From NCBI GenBank assembly GCA_035079385.1, contig JAVHKY010000001.1, forward strand, positions 9,758,501-9,822,500: a stretch of DNA of 64,000 nucleotides, written 5' to 3'. Source of the DNA: Aspidiotus rigidus. Taxonomy: Eukaryota > Arthropoda > Insecta > Hemiptera > Diaspididae. The position numbers were made by a program, and so were the translations under genes. Below the pieces are notes generated by a model. It made no database searches. It saw nothing but the letters and a program-made list of their open reading frames with translations, and was not told where the DNA came from. Below, piece after piece: positions 36,887 to 48,548 of the stretch (the stretch's first letter is position 1; every line of letters begins with the position of its first letter).

Positions 36887-37722
36887 CAGAGCGCGGATTC
36901 TTAGGCATTTGTACGTTTTTTTCCTTAAGGGGCAAACGACTAAAAATCAAATAGAAGTCCGTCTCATAACGTACTGACCCTTGGAAAAAATTTTTATGTT
37001 GCCTAAAAAATGCCTAAAATGAAATAAATGCCTAAAATAGCGTTATTGCCTAAAAATGCCTACAATCAAAAAAATTGTAAAAAAAAATCGAATATTATTG
37101 AAATGGTGCATTCTATGTTGCGAGTCATTTTAAATAAGTGATTAAACAAAAATTACAGACACGCACACTGACTCGAGCTCTGAAGATGAACTAGATGGTT
37201 GTTTGAAACTCGAGTCAGTATCTTGATAATGTACGTGTGCGTGTCTGTAATTTTTGTTTAATCACTTATTTAAAAAAATTGAAAGCATTCAAAAACGAAA
37301 TTCGACGAGTAAATAAATGACAAGTACATAAACAGACAACGCGCTGATGAATTATAGGACGTGCTAATATTAGGTAAATTCTTGTTTATATTCCAACACA
37401 GCCCTGCAGAGATCCTTCTCAGACTACAAATTGATTTTAACGGATAGAAGGCACGCTTTCACTGAAGAAAATTTAGAAAAACACATCATCGTAATGTTTA
37501 ATTCGAGATATGAATAATATCGTTCTACGTTAATTTTCTCAATTTTACATAACTTTTCTCCATTTTACGTTACTTTTCTCGATTTTTATATTACTTTTTT
37601 TAGTAATTACGATCATTTTTTGAATTCTTAATACATTTTTGACAATGTTGCCTAATACTGCCTAATTTATCATTTCAAGTGCCTAAAATTACCTTTTTCA
37701 CTGCCTAAAAATCCGCGCTCTG
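36887..37722. mobile_element. hAT-type element, CAGAGCGCGGATT ends
   Basis: The ends CAGAGCGCGGATTCTTAGGCA and TGCCTAAAAATCCGCGCTCTG are inverted repeats with one mismatch. Both flanks are CTCATAAA (36879-36886, 37723-37730), a perfect 8-bp duplication. Near both ends are clustered GCCTAAAA units. A hairpin of about 147 bp (37128-37274) is nested inside. No transposase remains. Confidence 0.92.
37128..37274. repeat. Nested hairpin with TTAAATAAGTGATTAAAC arms
   Basis: TTTAAATAAGTGATTAAACA, then AAAATTACAGACACGCACAC, pairs with its complement ending CACTTATTTAAA. The central part also has CTGACTCGAG / CTCGAGTCAG arms. It lies inside the hAT element 36887-37722. Confidence 0.8.
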
Positions 37723-40700
37723 CTCATAAACTTGTGATGAATTTCAAACATGTTCAAAAAGAAAGTATGTTGCAATTTCATGATGTTGCACATTCATAGG
37801 TTGCACGCGTTGCACTGATGTTGCGTTATTGTGAAGCATGCCTAGCCCAACATCAAAAGAGTAAGGAGTCAGCAACCCAGCTGCAGTTGCACGTTGTGTG
37901 TAGGCGTAACACAGTATTGATCCCCCACCAAAGCTTAAATTTTCAAGGGACTAATGAATTAGTTATTCAAAAATAAGGTTTCTTCCCAACTTATTGCTGC
38001 GTCTTGTTAAAATGATTCAACCAATTGCGTACTAGACAGAATACTTGCATTGTCAAAATAATCGCTTTGTTGGATACAACCACAAGAGTGCGCTATAGGG
38101 TGTGTAACGGAAAGTGAACGATGTTTGATGTTCTCTCCCATTTACTCACTATTGCAACGTCGTTTGATCCTTCCGCTAGTCACTATCACGTTAAAAATGG
38201 CGGCCCGGCTGACCCGTATTGAACTATACTGTCTTATTAACGTAGATCAGATAGTTCATGACTCTCATGAGAATCAATTCCTTGTTTAAAAACTGTAGCA
38301 GTAAGATGGGATAAAACAAACTGAAACAGTCTGCACCGTGCCTATGGGGTTAGCTATGTGGATTTTGTGCCGTTACAATAGAACAATCCATTAAACCTTA
38401 TTTACAGACTAGTTAATCAGAGCTTAGGTCTTGCTGTGATTTGTATGAGAATCTAGATATCTATGACGAGAATTTCCCAGCTTTTATGATTTAGAAGTTT
38501 TAATTTGGACCAGTCATCCGTGTGGAGCGCTAGCAGGCGGATCGAGTATATTTTTGTAATCCAAATTGAATAGCGCTAGCATCGTATCAAAAAGATTACT
38601 ACCAAAACTAGGGTTAGATGTACAGATATAAGGTGATAGTTGACATTATTTTTAAAAATCTTGAAAGTAAATACAACGAGAATAAAGTTTGTAGAGTGAA
38701 CAATTTCCTTCCAGATGGTACCTAATTATTCCATCAAAATTTGAACCATTTTTTCCCCCTTCAAAATGACATAGCTTCCTGAATCAACTATCAATAATCT
38801 ACCTAATGACAGAGCCTTGGACACAAGAGGTTCTAAGAACAGCGATTCTAGAACAGTACAAATAATAAATGGGCACAAATGTATCAATCTTGTGAACTAG
38901 AACCACCATGCTCGGGACTGAACTCCTTGTAAACTATTTAAACTTTTTCTCAATATTTCAATTAAGTCCCCGCTACACTCTCACGACCCCGTTCTTCTCT
39001 TCCTCGACTGAGTGACGATACACTACCTCAAGAAGTATTTTACATGATTTGTCAGAATTTGGTAGATTCGCAGTCTTTAAGAAAACTTGATTCGCAATTT
39101 TTGTAATCCAGTACTTTCTCCTCTTTTCGAGGTCAAAATAGAATCAACTAATCGTACTCGTGAGCTTGAGTGACCTTAGGTATAGGTCTTGAAAATTTCA
39201 AAAGGATTAATAGCCGAAAATGATACGTACACGAATGATTGGACAAATGGTGATGGGAAGCAAGCCTGGATTGGACTTGAAAGTTTCCACATTTCGGGGG
39301 CGGGATATATTGTGGAATATTGAAAGGGTTAGTAACCTGTGCCATGGAAAATCACCTCTATCTTCAAATGGAAACTTCGTACAGAGAAGTGAAAAATGGA
39401 TGAATGAGGGCTGACAATGTTGATTTGTAAATGAAGAAATTGATTCCTTTATTTGTACAGAATTTAATATGTGTCATCGGATTGAAAAATTATTTTTAAA
39501 GACGATTCATTTTAGTAATGTCAATTGTATCAAGTATAAATAATCATTAGAAGTTTTTCTTCTGGTTAGGGGAGACACACAAATAATATAGTCATAAAGA
39601 CGGACCCATTCAAGAATAGCCAAATGCACAGTCACGGAAAATCATGAATAGTATGACTGCAAACTTTTCCAACCAATTAATTGTTTGAAATTTTATAATG
39701 GATGATAATGGGGTAAATAATAAATCTTGTTTCAATGATATTTCAAAATACGATAAGCACCACAGAGGAAAAGATGTACGAGTAACTATTTACGCAGCGC
39801 ACTTACTCACACCAGCCTCATTTTTTGCGAAAAATGAGAACTAAAATTTCGTAATCACTACACAGATTACATAGGCCTAAATCACACTTCCTCTTTAATT
39901 TGAAAATTTCTCTCTCTAGTTTGTAGCCCTTACTGTCTAATATTCTTTTCATTATATTTTACGAATACTAAAACATCATCCGATGAAAAAAACAATGTGG
40001 TCCAGTCTTGTACGATTTTTAAAAGTTTACGTAGGATAGGTACGTACTCGAGTGATTTTTCGCGCATAAAGTTCGTAATAACCGATTAATTAATCAAAAT
40101 AATGAAGCGAAAGCATTACTGTAAATGTAGAAGCCCAATAAATTTTTAGAGAACTGACGAAAACTGAAATACGGAACGGGCTTAGGTACGTTGTCAAATA
40201 GAGAAAAGTTTCTTCATTACTGAAACGTAAGTCTTATACCATGTTGAAAGGCTAATGAAGTTCTCGCGGTAACATAAAGTCTTTTATAACTTTTCAAAAG
40301 TGCAACACATCGTTATCCACGACGCTGCTCAACATGGCGCATCGTTCGTGGGTTGCTTTATGCTCATCCACCCCGACGGTTCGCTCCATTTTTAATAATG
40401 ACTTCCCACTAATAAGAAAGAAATTTTCGAAAAAATATGTGTTCTTGCGGTATCTGATGTGTCCTAATCTACGCTCAACATTTTTGCCCTCGTCAAAAAT
40501 TCATTAGAAAGCTACTTTCGATAATTATCTCCATAATTATAATACGAGAGCCAAAAAGCTGCGCGAAAATTTCGATAATCAAACACAAGGACCGGACGAA
40601 CAGGAATCGCGAAATTTCATCCTAGCACCTGATAAAGGTAATATTTGTATCGAGCACAAGCGAACTTCTGATTGAGCGAAAGAAAATTTAAAAAGTTGAA

Positions 40701-40891
40701 AAAAGGAAACACTATGTAAGTTCGAAGCATCTTCTTCAGAGAAATTAGAATCGTATTTTTTGATGATTTTCATTCTTAATTCAACTTTCATCGAAGAATA
40801 TTAATAAGTAAAATAAATGAATAAATAAATAGGTGAGTAACAATGCCAAATATCTTTTGTTATTGTCATAATGGCTTCTTCCTTGATACTA

Positions 40892-41340
40892 CAGTGGAAA
40901 CTCTTTATAACGAACCCCTATATAACGAATTCCTCAAAATTACGAATTTTTCCTCGGTCCCTCCCCCTTCAATGAATTTTACGTGTTAAAAAATCTCTTT
41001 ATAACGAACAATTCACTCTATATAACGAATTTTCTACAGAAATCTTGTCATTTTTTCCAAAAAAATGTCGATTTCTGGCCTGAATTCAAACTTTTTTCTG
41101 AAAATTCTGATTCTTTGGTAAACATTTGAATATTTTCTCCAGAAAATTTGAATTTTGACGAATGTTTCAACATTTCCTTCTGACAATGTCAACTTTCAGG
41201 TGAAATTTGAAAATTTTTATCATTCAAAATGTGGAACTTCACAAAAATAAGAAAAAAAAATGAATTTCTTTTTAACAAATTTTCTATATAACGAATTTTT
41301 TTTGTGGTCCCTTCAGATTCGTTATATAGAGTTTCCACTG
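40892..41340. mobile_element. pogo/Tigger-like MITE
   Basis: The ends are CAGTGGAAACTCTTTATAAC and its near-complement GTTATATAGAGTTTCCACTG. TA lies on both sides (40890-40891, 41341-41342), the target of Tc1/mariner/pogo elements. CAGT ends followed by a CTCTxTATAACGAA motif are typical of the pogo/Tigger group. The interior repeats TATAACGAATTT motifs and encodes nothing. Confidence 0.85.
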
Positions 41341-42285
41341 TATATGTTTTTTTTGTATAACAAAATGACCTCCGACGTTAATCTCCTCCTCTTTCAAATA
41401 TTATTTGTGAACATTTTGCGCTTCAACGTTATTATACATTAACCTATAATAGGCCTACGCACTCAGACTGTATATTCAGGATCGATCACACGGATCTCAT
41501 GAGTCATCGAATAGGAAATTGACTTCATAAGATATTTTAAAAACGAAACAACTTAATTTGGACCTGATGGTAATACAACTCGAATCAAACGGTTATTCAA
41601 TAGCAAAATTTTTGAACGCTCGCTTCGACCACTCCCAACTAACCCCGAAGCGAAATAATTATTCAATATTCTTCTACAACTAATTCTTTTGTCTATCTAT
41701 AGCCCATATCAAAAATCTTCGTATACCTCTTTTGGACTTCGAATCATCCCGTCGAAAACTTGAAATCACAATCACATTCTTTCACATAAGTCGTAACCTT
41801 CATTCGTCTATGTTATTTTCCCTTCACTATTATCTCTAAGTAAGTATATCCCTCTCACTCAGATCTGCAACCTCCGTCATGACAGAGGTTCGTTTGTCAC
41901 GGCAACCAACATTAGCATGAGTACCAAAAGTTCTCTTTCTCGCGAGATGAAAATGAAGAACAATCCACAATATCGAGTGAAAACCAATGAAAAAAATTAA
42001 AACTCCTTTCAATATTTCAACCTGCGCCCCCTTCTACGGAAACTATCTTCAGATTCTTCTGGTGAGCAATACGACGAGTATCCTTCCTTCATATCATTCT
42101 CTTTTTCAAAATCGTTCAATCCCCTTCTGATCATATTCGTTTCATTAAAAATAATTTACGCATTATAACCTAGCCGTATCTAATAAATAATAATGCAATA
42201 TTGTATGGTATGTAACCCCTATTTAAAAACAAAGTAAGTGACGTGTAAAATAATAAAACGATAAGAAAATTAAACCTCTTTTTAC

Positions 42286-42480
42286 CTAACGTGAGCTTCT
42301 CTCCCGAGTCGGGTGGTAAAGTGAAGCCGAGCAACGCCATCGATGAAATCAGGACGCATGGAACGATTAAATTAAAAAAATAGTATAACGTCCTTCTCCT
42401 GATTTTTACGACAAATGTAATATCGATGTACGGTTCCGGGCAACATTGATATGTGATTGAGTTCTTTTTACCAGGCATAC
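42286..42480 (-). CDS. nAChRalpha6: nAChR alpha exon 7 (loop C, TM1, start of TM2)
   Basis: This 195-bp exon encodes 64 full codons. It begins [14 protein letters not shown]; the adjacent cysteines and flanking tyrosines (YQCC, EPY) form loop C and define an alpha subunit. IDITF and [10 protein letters not shown] lead into TM1 with the conserved NLIVPCVL. The intracellular TM1-TM2 linker carries [10 protein letters not shown]; its Glu is the -1' residue needed for cation selectivity. The donor is GTAAAA after TTAG and the acceptor is CATCGTAG before GTATGCC. The exon ends in phase 1 inside TM2, so whichever exon 8 is spliced in supplies most of the pore. Confidence 0.95.
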
Positions 42481-43358
42481 CTACGATGAAAATAAATTAT
42501 ATCTCAATTACTGCCACGGTATGGTAAAAAGGTAATTATAATTTCATAATACCTAATCCAACTACAATTTCCGCAAAGTTTCGAGTTTTCACTCATCCGT
42601 AAAAATGTTAAATATCGTTATATACGTAGGTAACCTAATTTTCTCGCTGATTGTAAATGCGCGCGTCATCAATTAATTCTTCATTCGTCGACAATTTTCG
42701 TTCAACAAGTCAGTAAATGGGAACTATACTAACGTTTGTAAAAGGTCGGACCTCACCGTTCTCAAACATTATTTGCTCCATCAAACTGCATTTAGTAAAT
42801 TTTATAACCTCCCTTCTCGGGGTAACAGAAGACCAAACATAGGTTACAACTTTCTTCAATCCGGTCGTACTTAATTACAGTACATACAGACGAGCAAACA
42901 TTCGAAATGCGAGCCAACAAACAAGAACTCGAATCTTCGGGTCCGGCCATTCTTACTCTCGCGCTCACCGATAATTTTCCGAGAAGCGTTTCTAAACGTT
43001 GAAAGTTTTTTGCTTACTATATATTATACAGTGCGTAATATTGGAGCAAATTGTAGTTAATTTTTGAGAGAAAACTTTTTCGAGATTCGAATGTAGACCC
43101 TTTACGCTGAATTCCATCGTTGAAGAAACTTCACTACCTAGTCAACTCTTTTGGGGTATATTGGTACCGCAATCAAGTAATGTGTACCCGTGTAACAGAA
43201 TTTATTTCGATTGAGGTATTTTTCGAACGGGGTACGTTCGGACAGAGTTTTTCACTAGACACAATAAATGCAATATGTCAGAGTTAACGATCACGTGTAT
43301 AATCTACACCCAAAATTCACCAGGACCCTCTTGTTTCCCAGGAGACAGCAGTAATGCG

Positions 43359-45903
43359 CCCCGATGAACCACGTCCACTTCGAACTGACTTGCTGTTTCA
43401 ACCGAAAGTCGGCTCAATATCAACCGACCGTAAATCAACCCAAAATGAATGGAGATCGACTCAAAATCGACCCCTTTTTTTTAACCATCGACTCATCGTC
43501 GGCGTTGAAATTTAGTATCATAATAACTCGTAGAATGTTGACGCAAAATCGACGTCATTCATTGGTAAAAGACTTGCAATCGACATCGATATCGCGTTGA
43601 TTTCAAGTGCACAATCTGACAGGATTTCAGCATGAAAATCAAAAAGGTGTCGACTTCTGGTTACAGATTTCAATGTCGACTGAAAATCAGCGTCAAACTT
43701 GTGTCAATGTGACCACTGCTGCTTCGGTCAAGCGTAATTAAGATTCTCAGTACCTAGCTAAAACAAAGAAGTGTACTCATAAATGAGTAGCAGATTACAG
43801 AAACCACAATAAATTCTGTAATCTGCAACTCATTTACAAGTACACTTCTTTGTTTCAATATGTATAATCATAAAATTTAAGAACGCATTGGTTCTACAAC
43901 TATTCTCAGTAGCTCTTATTATATCAATTATGACTACACATTCTGTCCGCGAGTAGCAAAGTTACCAAACCGACAGAATGCTACAAGGGAGTGACCATGA
44001 TAGGACAATGACTCTAGATCGATGTCGATTACAGGTCAATACATTCCCAGAAAACTAAAAATCAACTGCTTATCGACGCGACACAGCAGTCAATTTTAAA
44101 TCTATGAATAGTGGGGAAGTCAACTTATTATCGACTCAGATGCACGTCAATTTGATGTCAATTAAAAATTGACCAGCGAACATTACCAGACAACTACAAA
44201 TTGATTTTTAATTGATGTAACAGAACGGTCAATTTCAGAATGATAGAAAAATTTGGAGAGTTTGACTCAAAATTGACTTTAGATCAATGTTGGCTTCAGG
44301 TCAATTTGTAGTTGACTAGGTAGCGTACCTTTGCAAATTTGGGCAAAGAATCTGCCCTCTAACGGCAAAACAAATTCTGCTTGCTGATTAGTGCAATTTG
44401 TTCAGGAAGATGAGGGTGTGAGAAAACTTTTGCAAGAAATCTGAAGTTGAACTCACGTAAAACATAATTAATGAGACCTACAGCTTTCATTCTCCATATT
44501 TTTCTATATAAATAATAATTGGAGCAGTAGAGTTGATTTAGGTTCCTGTATAAACTCATTATGATCAAAAACATCATGTTTACCTTTTAGGGTATTGCAG
44601 ACATTGCCATTAGCGCTCCTATTGGATATCAAATTTGCAAATATTACCAGAAAACTACAAATCGACCTCATGACTCCAGATGGACGTCAACCTGAAGTCA
44701 ATTTTAAAGTCATCCAGCAAACATTACCAGAGAACGACACATCAACTTAAAATTGACACAATAGAGCAGTTGATGTTGGGTTGATGAAAAATTTGGAGAA
44801 GTCGACTCAAAGTTGACTCCGGATCATTGCTTATTTCATTTTCAGGTCATGAAGTCGACTAGCGTATAGGCCTATTACCAAGAAACTAAAAATTGAGCCC
44901 AAATTGATTCTTAATTTGGAGTGAATTTTAAGTCAGTATAGAAGAATTTGGACAAATTGACTCCAGATCCAGATAGACGTCTATCTGAGGTCAATTTAAA
45001 GTCAAACCAGAAAACATTGTCAGAGAACTACAAATTGAGCCCAAATCAATCGTTAATTTGGAGTGAATTTCAAGTCAATAGAAGAATTTGAAAAAGTCGA
45101 CTCTAGATGTATGTCAATCTGAGGTCAATTTGAAATCAACCAGAAAACCGTCAGAGGACAACGGATCAACTTGAAGTTGACGCAACAGAGCAGTTGGAGA
45201 TGACTCAAAATTGTCTCTAAATCAACCTTAATTTTGAGTCAATAAAAAGTAGACCAGCGTACGTTATCAGAGTTACAAGTTGAGCCAAAATCAACGTCAA
45301 CCTGGAGTCAATTTCAAGTCAATAGAAGAATTAAGTAAAAGTTGACTCAAAATTATATTCTAGATAGACGTCGATTTCAGGGAATTTAAAGTTAATCAGT
45401 GAATATGTTACCACAGAACTATAAATCAAACTCAGATGGAAGACGGAGTTGATTTTAAGTCAATAGAAAAATTTGGAGAAATTGGCTCAAAGTAGACTCC
45501 AGATTGACCTTGATTTGGGATCAATTTGAAGTTATCACAGAACTTCAAATGAACCCCAAATCGACGTCGATCTTAAGTCAATTTCAATTCAATATAGAAG
45601 AAGTTGAAGAAGTCGACTCAAAATAGAGGCCAGATCGACATCATTTTGGGGTCAATTTAAAGTCGACAGCATACATCATTATTAGAGAATTACAAATTGA
45701 CTTCTTGAAATCGACGCAACAAAAATGTCTATTTTAGATCGCTGAACATTTTTACAAATCGACTCGAAGTTGATCTGAAATTGATGAGACAAACGTTGAC
45801 CCCATATCAACCCGATATCTACCTTGACATGAGGTCAATTTCAACGATATTTCGACAAAGACTTCAAAAGAAGTAAATTCTCAGTCGATTTGGTTCATCG
45901 GGG
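43359..45903. mobile_element. TIR element filled with GTCAATTT/GTCGACT repeats
   Basis: The 13-bp ends CCCCGATGAACCA and TGGTTCATCGGGG are perfect inverted repeats about 2.5 kb apart. The interior is an irregular run of short units such as TCGACTCAAAATTGAC, GTCAATTTTAAAGTC and CCAGAGAACTACAAATTGA, in both orientations, with no coding capacity. A hairpin (43761-43855) is inserted in its left part. A piece of a related end is at about 48258. No target duplication is evident. Confidence 0.7.
43761..43855. repeat. Short hairpin with ACAAAGAAGTGTACT arms
   Basis: AAACAAAGAAGTGTACTCAT and GCAGATTACAGAA pair with TTCTGTAATCTGC and ATTTACAAGTACACTTCTTTGTTT. The arms are about 40 bp. Confidence 0.8.
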
Positions 45904-47301
45904 TAGCCTGTGAAACAATTTTTTTGCTTCTCCAAAAAATACTTCCCTAAAAGAATGTGAAGAATTTCTATTACAAAATTTCTAGTATGTAGGCCTAAGT
46001 TTAAATTTTTTATTGCCAAGAACAATCTTTTTCCTCAACACGTTTTCAGCGAAACTTTCAACTGACCCTATTATCGTTATACGACATCTTTTCGACAGTT
46101 CCACAATTCAAGGAAAGTGTTATAAAGACTGGTCATTATTTTGAATGACGTTCTGAGGGGCAACAACTTGAAAACCTAGTCTTCTCCATCAATTTTTCGA
46201 ATATCTCGGTTAGGTGATTCAATTCCTTCGAATTTTCAGCTCAACCTTACGAATCGCTACACGGAATATGTTTGTGACGTCGCTGAATTGAAATTCTTTG
46301 AAGGGAATCGTAAAGTTGACCAACAAAAACAATTACAAATTATAAAAACTTCTGCACTCTTCATGATGGTTTTCTCTTTCTCTTGTCTGTACTTTCTGAC
46401 GCGTACAATTGAAACCAAACGTATTTGCATATTATTTTGTGCTTTCATTGGCGTACGCTTATACAATAGTCTTTAGCCACTCGAAGATTTTATAGTAGTG
46501 TTCGTCTACATCAAGGTTTAATTAAACCTTGCATTTACGAGGTCGTATTTTTCCGCGTTTTTCTTCCTAACTTTGTACAATAATCAAAGTTTGCGACGAA
46601 AAATGAATACTTAAATTCTTGAAACGGGGAGATAAATTTTTCTTCGTAATTTAAATTTAATTTAATAACAGATCGTATACGCTATCACGTTCCAAAGGTA
46701 GATCTTTTGCAAGTACTCTTGCGTATGATAAGGCAGACGCCTACAATAAAATTCTTTTTTGAGACCAGCCTATCATTGTTTCTATTACCTGAGCTATTTG
46801 AAAGATTTACTCGGTGCCTACTTTTTTGCACACACAGTCACAACAATAACTATAGTTGTATATCAAAACACTTGTTAAATCTGGAGTACTCACACACCTC
46901 CCACATTCCCGTAGGTAGATATTCGACCGTCCGGAATTATCTGGGCCATCTAGTAGATTTACTTCAAAGGGAGAAAAAAAATAGATTTTACACAGCTTTA
47001 ATACGTGTTTTGAAATGATGAATCTTGCGCACAAACGTAATAAATATACGCCGTTAGATACAATGTGATGATGCGGAGATTGTTCAAATTTATTATAGAA
47101 TGTGAAAAGTTAATTCGATGATTTATTTTTATTTCGGACGTCTCTATATATTGCGCGCTACCTTGTTAATTCTGCATGAGATTTCCTTAATCAAGTCGAG
47201 GGCAGAAAGATTAGAATTTACCACGATAAGACGGCATAACGCGTTCGTTGAGTTAGTTAAATGACATGTTTAATTAAAACAACGAAAATAATTAAACTTA
47301 C

Positions 47302-47377
47302 CGATTAACTCCCACTCCCCGTTTGTTACGAATGCGGACAGATCTCCTCCCTCGTCCGACTTTAGCGTTAGATCCAG
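47302..47377 (-). CDS. nAChRalpha6: nAChR alpha exon 6 (loop F region)
   Basis: This 76-bp exon encodes LDLTLKSDEGGDLS followed by AFVTNGEWELI and the first base of a Gly codon. The LDL start and the TNGEWEL end are conserved across the insect alpha5/6/7 group, and the acidic DEGGDLS stretch is the loop F region. The acceptor is CCACACAG before CTGG and the donor is GTAAGT after ATCG (phase 1). It sits only 342 bp from exon 5. Because it is only 25 codons long and starts without Met, it is easily missed when looking for open frames. Confidence 0.92.
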
Positions 47378-47719
47378 CTGTGTGGCAATACATAAAAGCA
47401 TACATAATGAATTACGGTGATATTAACGTGTATATCATTAAAATGGCCAATGTACAATATTAAACCAACGATAGTGGCTCCTTTGTATGGAGAATTTTGA
47501 GGTAGTCGCTTCAATTTACTATCTTTTGTCGGTCACCTCTCCACTTTGTCTAACAGAAACTGTTTAATTTGTTCATCTAGATAGAAACACTACCTTCGTT
47601 ACCCTTCGTTCCTCTCGTCATGAATGTAAATCAAGGTTAATGAGGTGTTGACCGACTGTGAAATCACCTCAAAAACAAGCACAGAGAATAGGATGACCGT
47701 ATAGGTATATCGTACTCAC
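47378..47719 (-). other. Intron between exons 5 and 6
   Basis: This is a short 342-bp GT-AG intron with no repeats or other features seen. Confidence 0.85.
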
Positions 47720-47900
47720 CTGAAATCCATCGTAAGTCCAACTACCGAATTTCATATCACAGTGTTGATCATCGAAAGGGAACCACGTAATATCGATTTT
47801 GCAAGTACTTTTGAATATACCAGGTGGAATGTATAGACATGTGCCGTTGTCGCGCACAACTACGTTCGTATGGTAGGTTCCATCAAATTTTTCGTCCGCG
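47720..47900 (-). CDS. nAChRalpha6: nAChR alpha exon 5 (loop E, Cys-loop, loop B)
   Basis: This 181-bp exon encodes 60 residues after completing the split Ser codon. It reads [16 protein letters not shown], followed by a potential NGT glycosylation site and [13 protein letters not shown]. The signature disulfide Cys-loop follows: STC to QHC with 13 residues between the cysteines, including the invariant WFPFDDQ. The exon ends at GSWTYDGFQ, which is loop B with its binding-site Trp. The acceptor is TTTTGCAG before CGCGG and the donor is GTGAGT after CAG (phase 0). The cysteines and all aromatic box residues expected here are present, so this exon looks fully functional. Confidence 0.95.
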
Positions 47901-48438
47901 CTGCAAAAGATTAACACAGACGCGTACAATGAACAGAACCAATTTATTTACTTATAAATAAGATTTTACCTAATTATGACACTAGATGTAACATACTACA
48001 GGCGCTCTCATCCTCACTACCTCTCACTTCTCACAACTGCAGTGATATAGGTTTATAATGATCGACGATGATTCTGTGTTAAAGAGGATGCAAGGACTCA
48101 TTTTCATCAATTACTCTCTCAAAATTCTGGGGTCAATTCCTTCTAGAACCTTTTCCAGGTGGACTTACGTCATCATGACCTCACTGAATGAGTATTCCTA
48201 GGCAAGAGTAACATCTCTGGAAAGACAAAGGGGTGTAACATCAAGACAACAGTGACAAGGAACCCGATGAACCATGTCGACAATTTTGAGTTGCAATACT
48301 TTGTCGACTATACTATACCAGATTATATGACTGGATAATATGAGTTATGACGAACCCATCATGTTCAAGACTTGGATTAGGAAATATCTGGAATAGTTCC
48401 AGGACGGAGGGAGCCATAGAATACACGCCCATACATAC
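47901..48438 (-). other. Intron between exons 4 and 5
   Basis: This 538-bp intron contains, at about 48258-48310, a short piece resembling the end of the CCCCGATGAACC element (CCCGATGAACCATGTCGAC). Nothing else is recognisable. Confidence 0.75.
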
Positions 48439-48548
48439 CTGTTGTACATCAAGATATCCGGTTTCCATATTCGTTGCGGTGTTATACGTAGATCTTTCAC
48501 GTTCCCGTACTCTGTTCGGTTCCACTGAAGGTTGTAATCCACCCATTC
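48439..48548 (-). CDS. nAChRalpha6: nAChR alpha exon 4 (loops D and A)
   Basis: This 110-bp exon is the same length as exon 4 of Dalpha6. It begins EWVDYNLQWN, where the Trp of LQWN is the loop D tryptophan of the complementary binding face. It contains a potential N-glycosylation site NRT, then LRITPQRIWKPDILMYN, which is loop A with the conserved WKPD and its Tyr. The acceptor is GATAG before GAATGG. The donor is GTATGT after AACAG, leaving phase 2, so the last Ser codon is completed by the first base of exon 5. A run of non-coding sequence on both sides ends sharply at these sites. Confidence 0.93.

Larger units (their letters stand above)
21345..42285 (-). other. 20.9-kb intron between exon 7 and exon 8a
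   Basis: This is the largest intron. It hosts the plus-strand zinc-finger gene (25542-26165), a 94-bp minisatellite inside a TIR element (26364-29255), a nested stack of hAT elements (34132-36867), an adjacent hAT element (36887-37722), a pogo-like element (40892-41340) and hairpins at 22486-22673, 23550-23634, 24594-24808 and 36613-36685. The stretches 29256-32570 and 37731-40890 show no gene or delimitable element. A pair of candidate ends (CAGTGTTGG near 32580, CCAACACTG near 33615) lacks matching duplications. Confidence 0.7.
42481..47301 (-). other. Intron between exons 6 and 7
   Basis: This 4821-bp intron is half occupied by the TIR element at 43359-45903 and its degenerate GTCAATTT/GTCGACT repeats. 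The flanks 42481-43358 and 45904-47301 are AT-rich with nothing recognisable. Confidence 0.7.
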
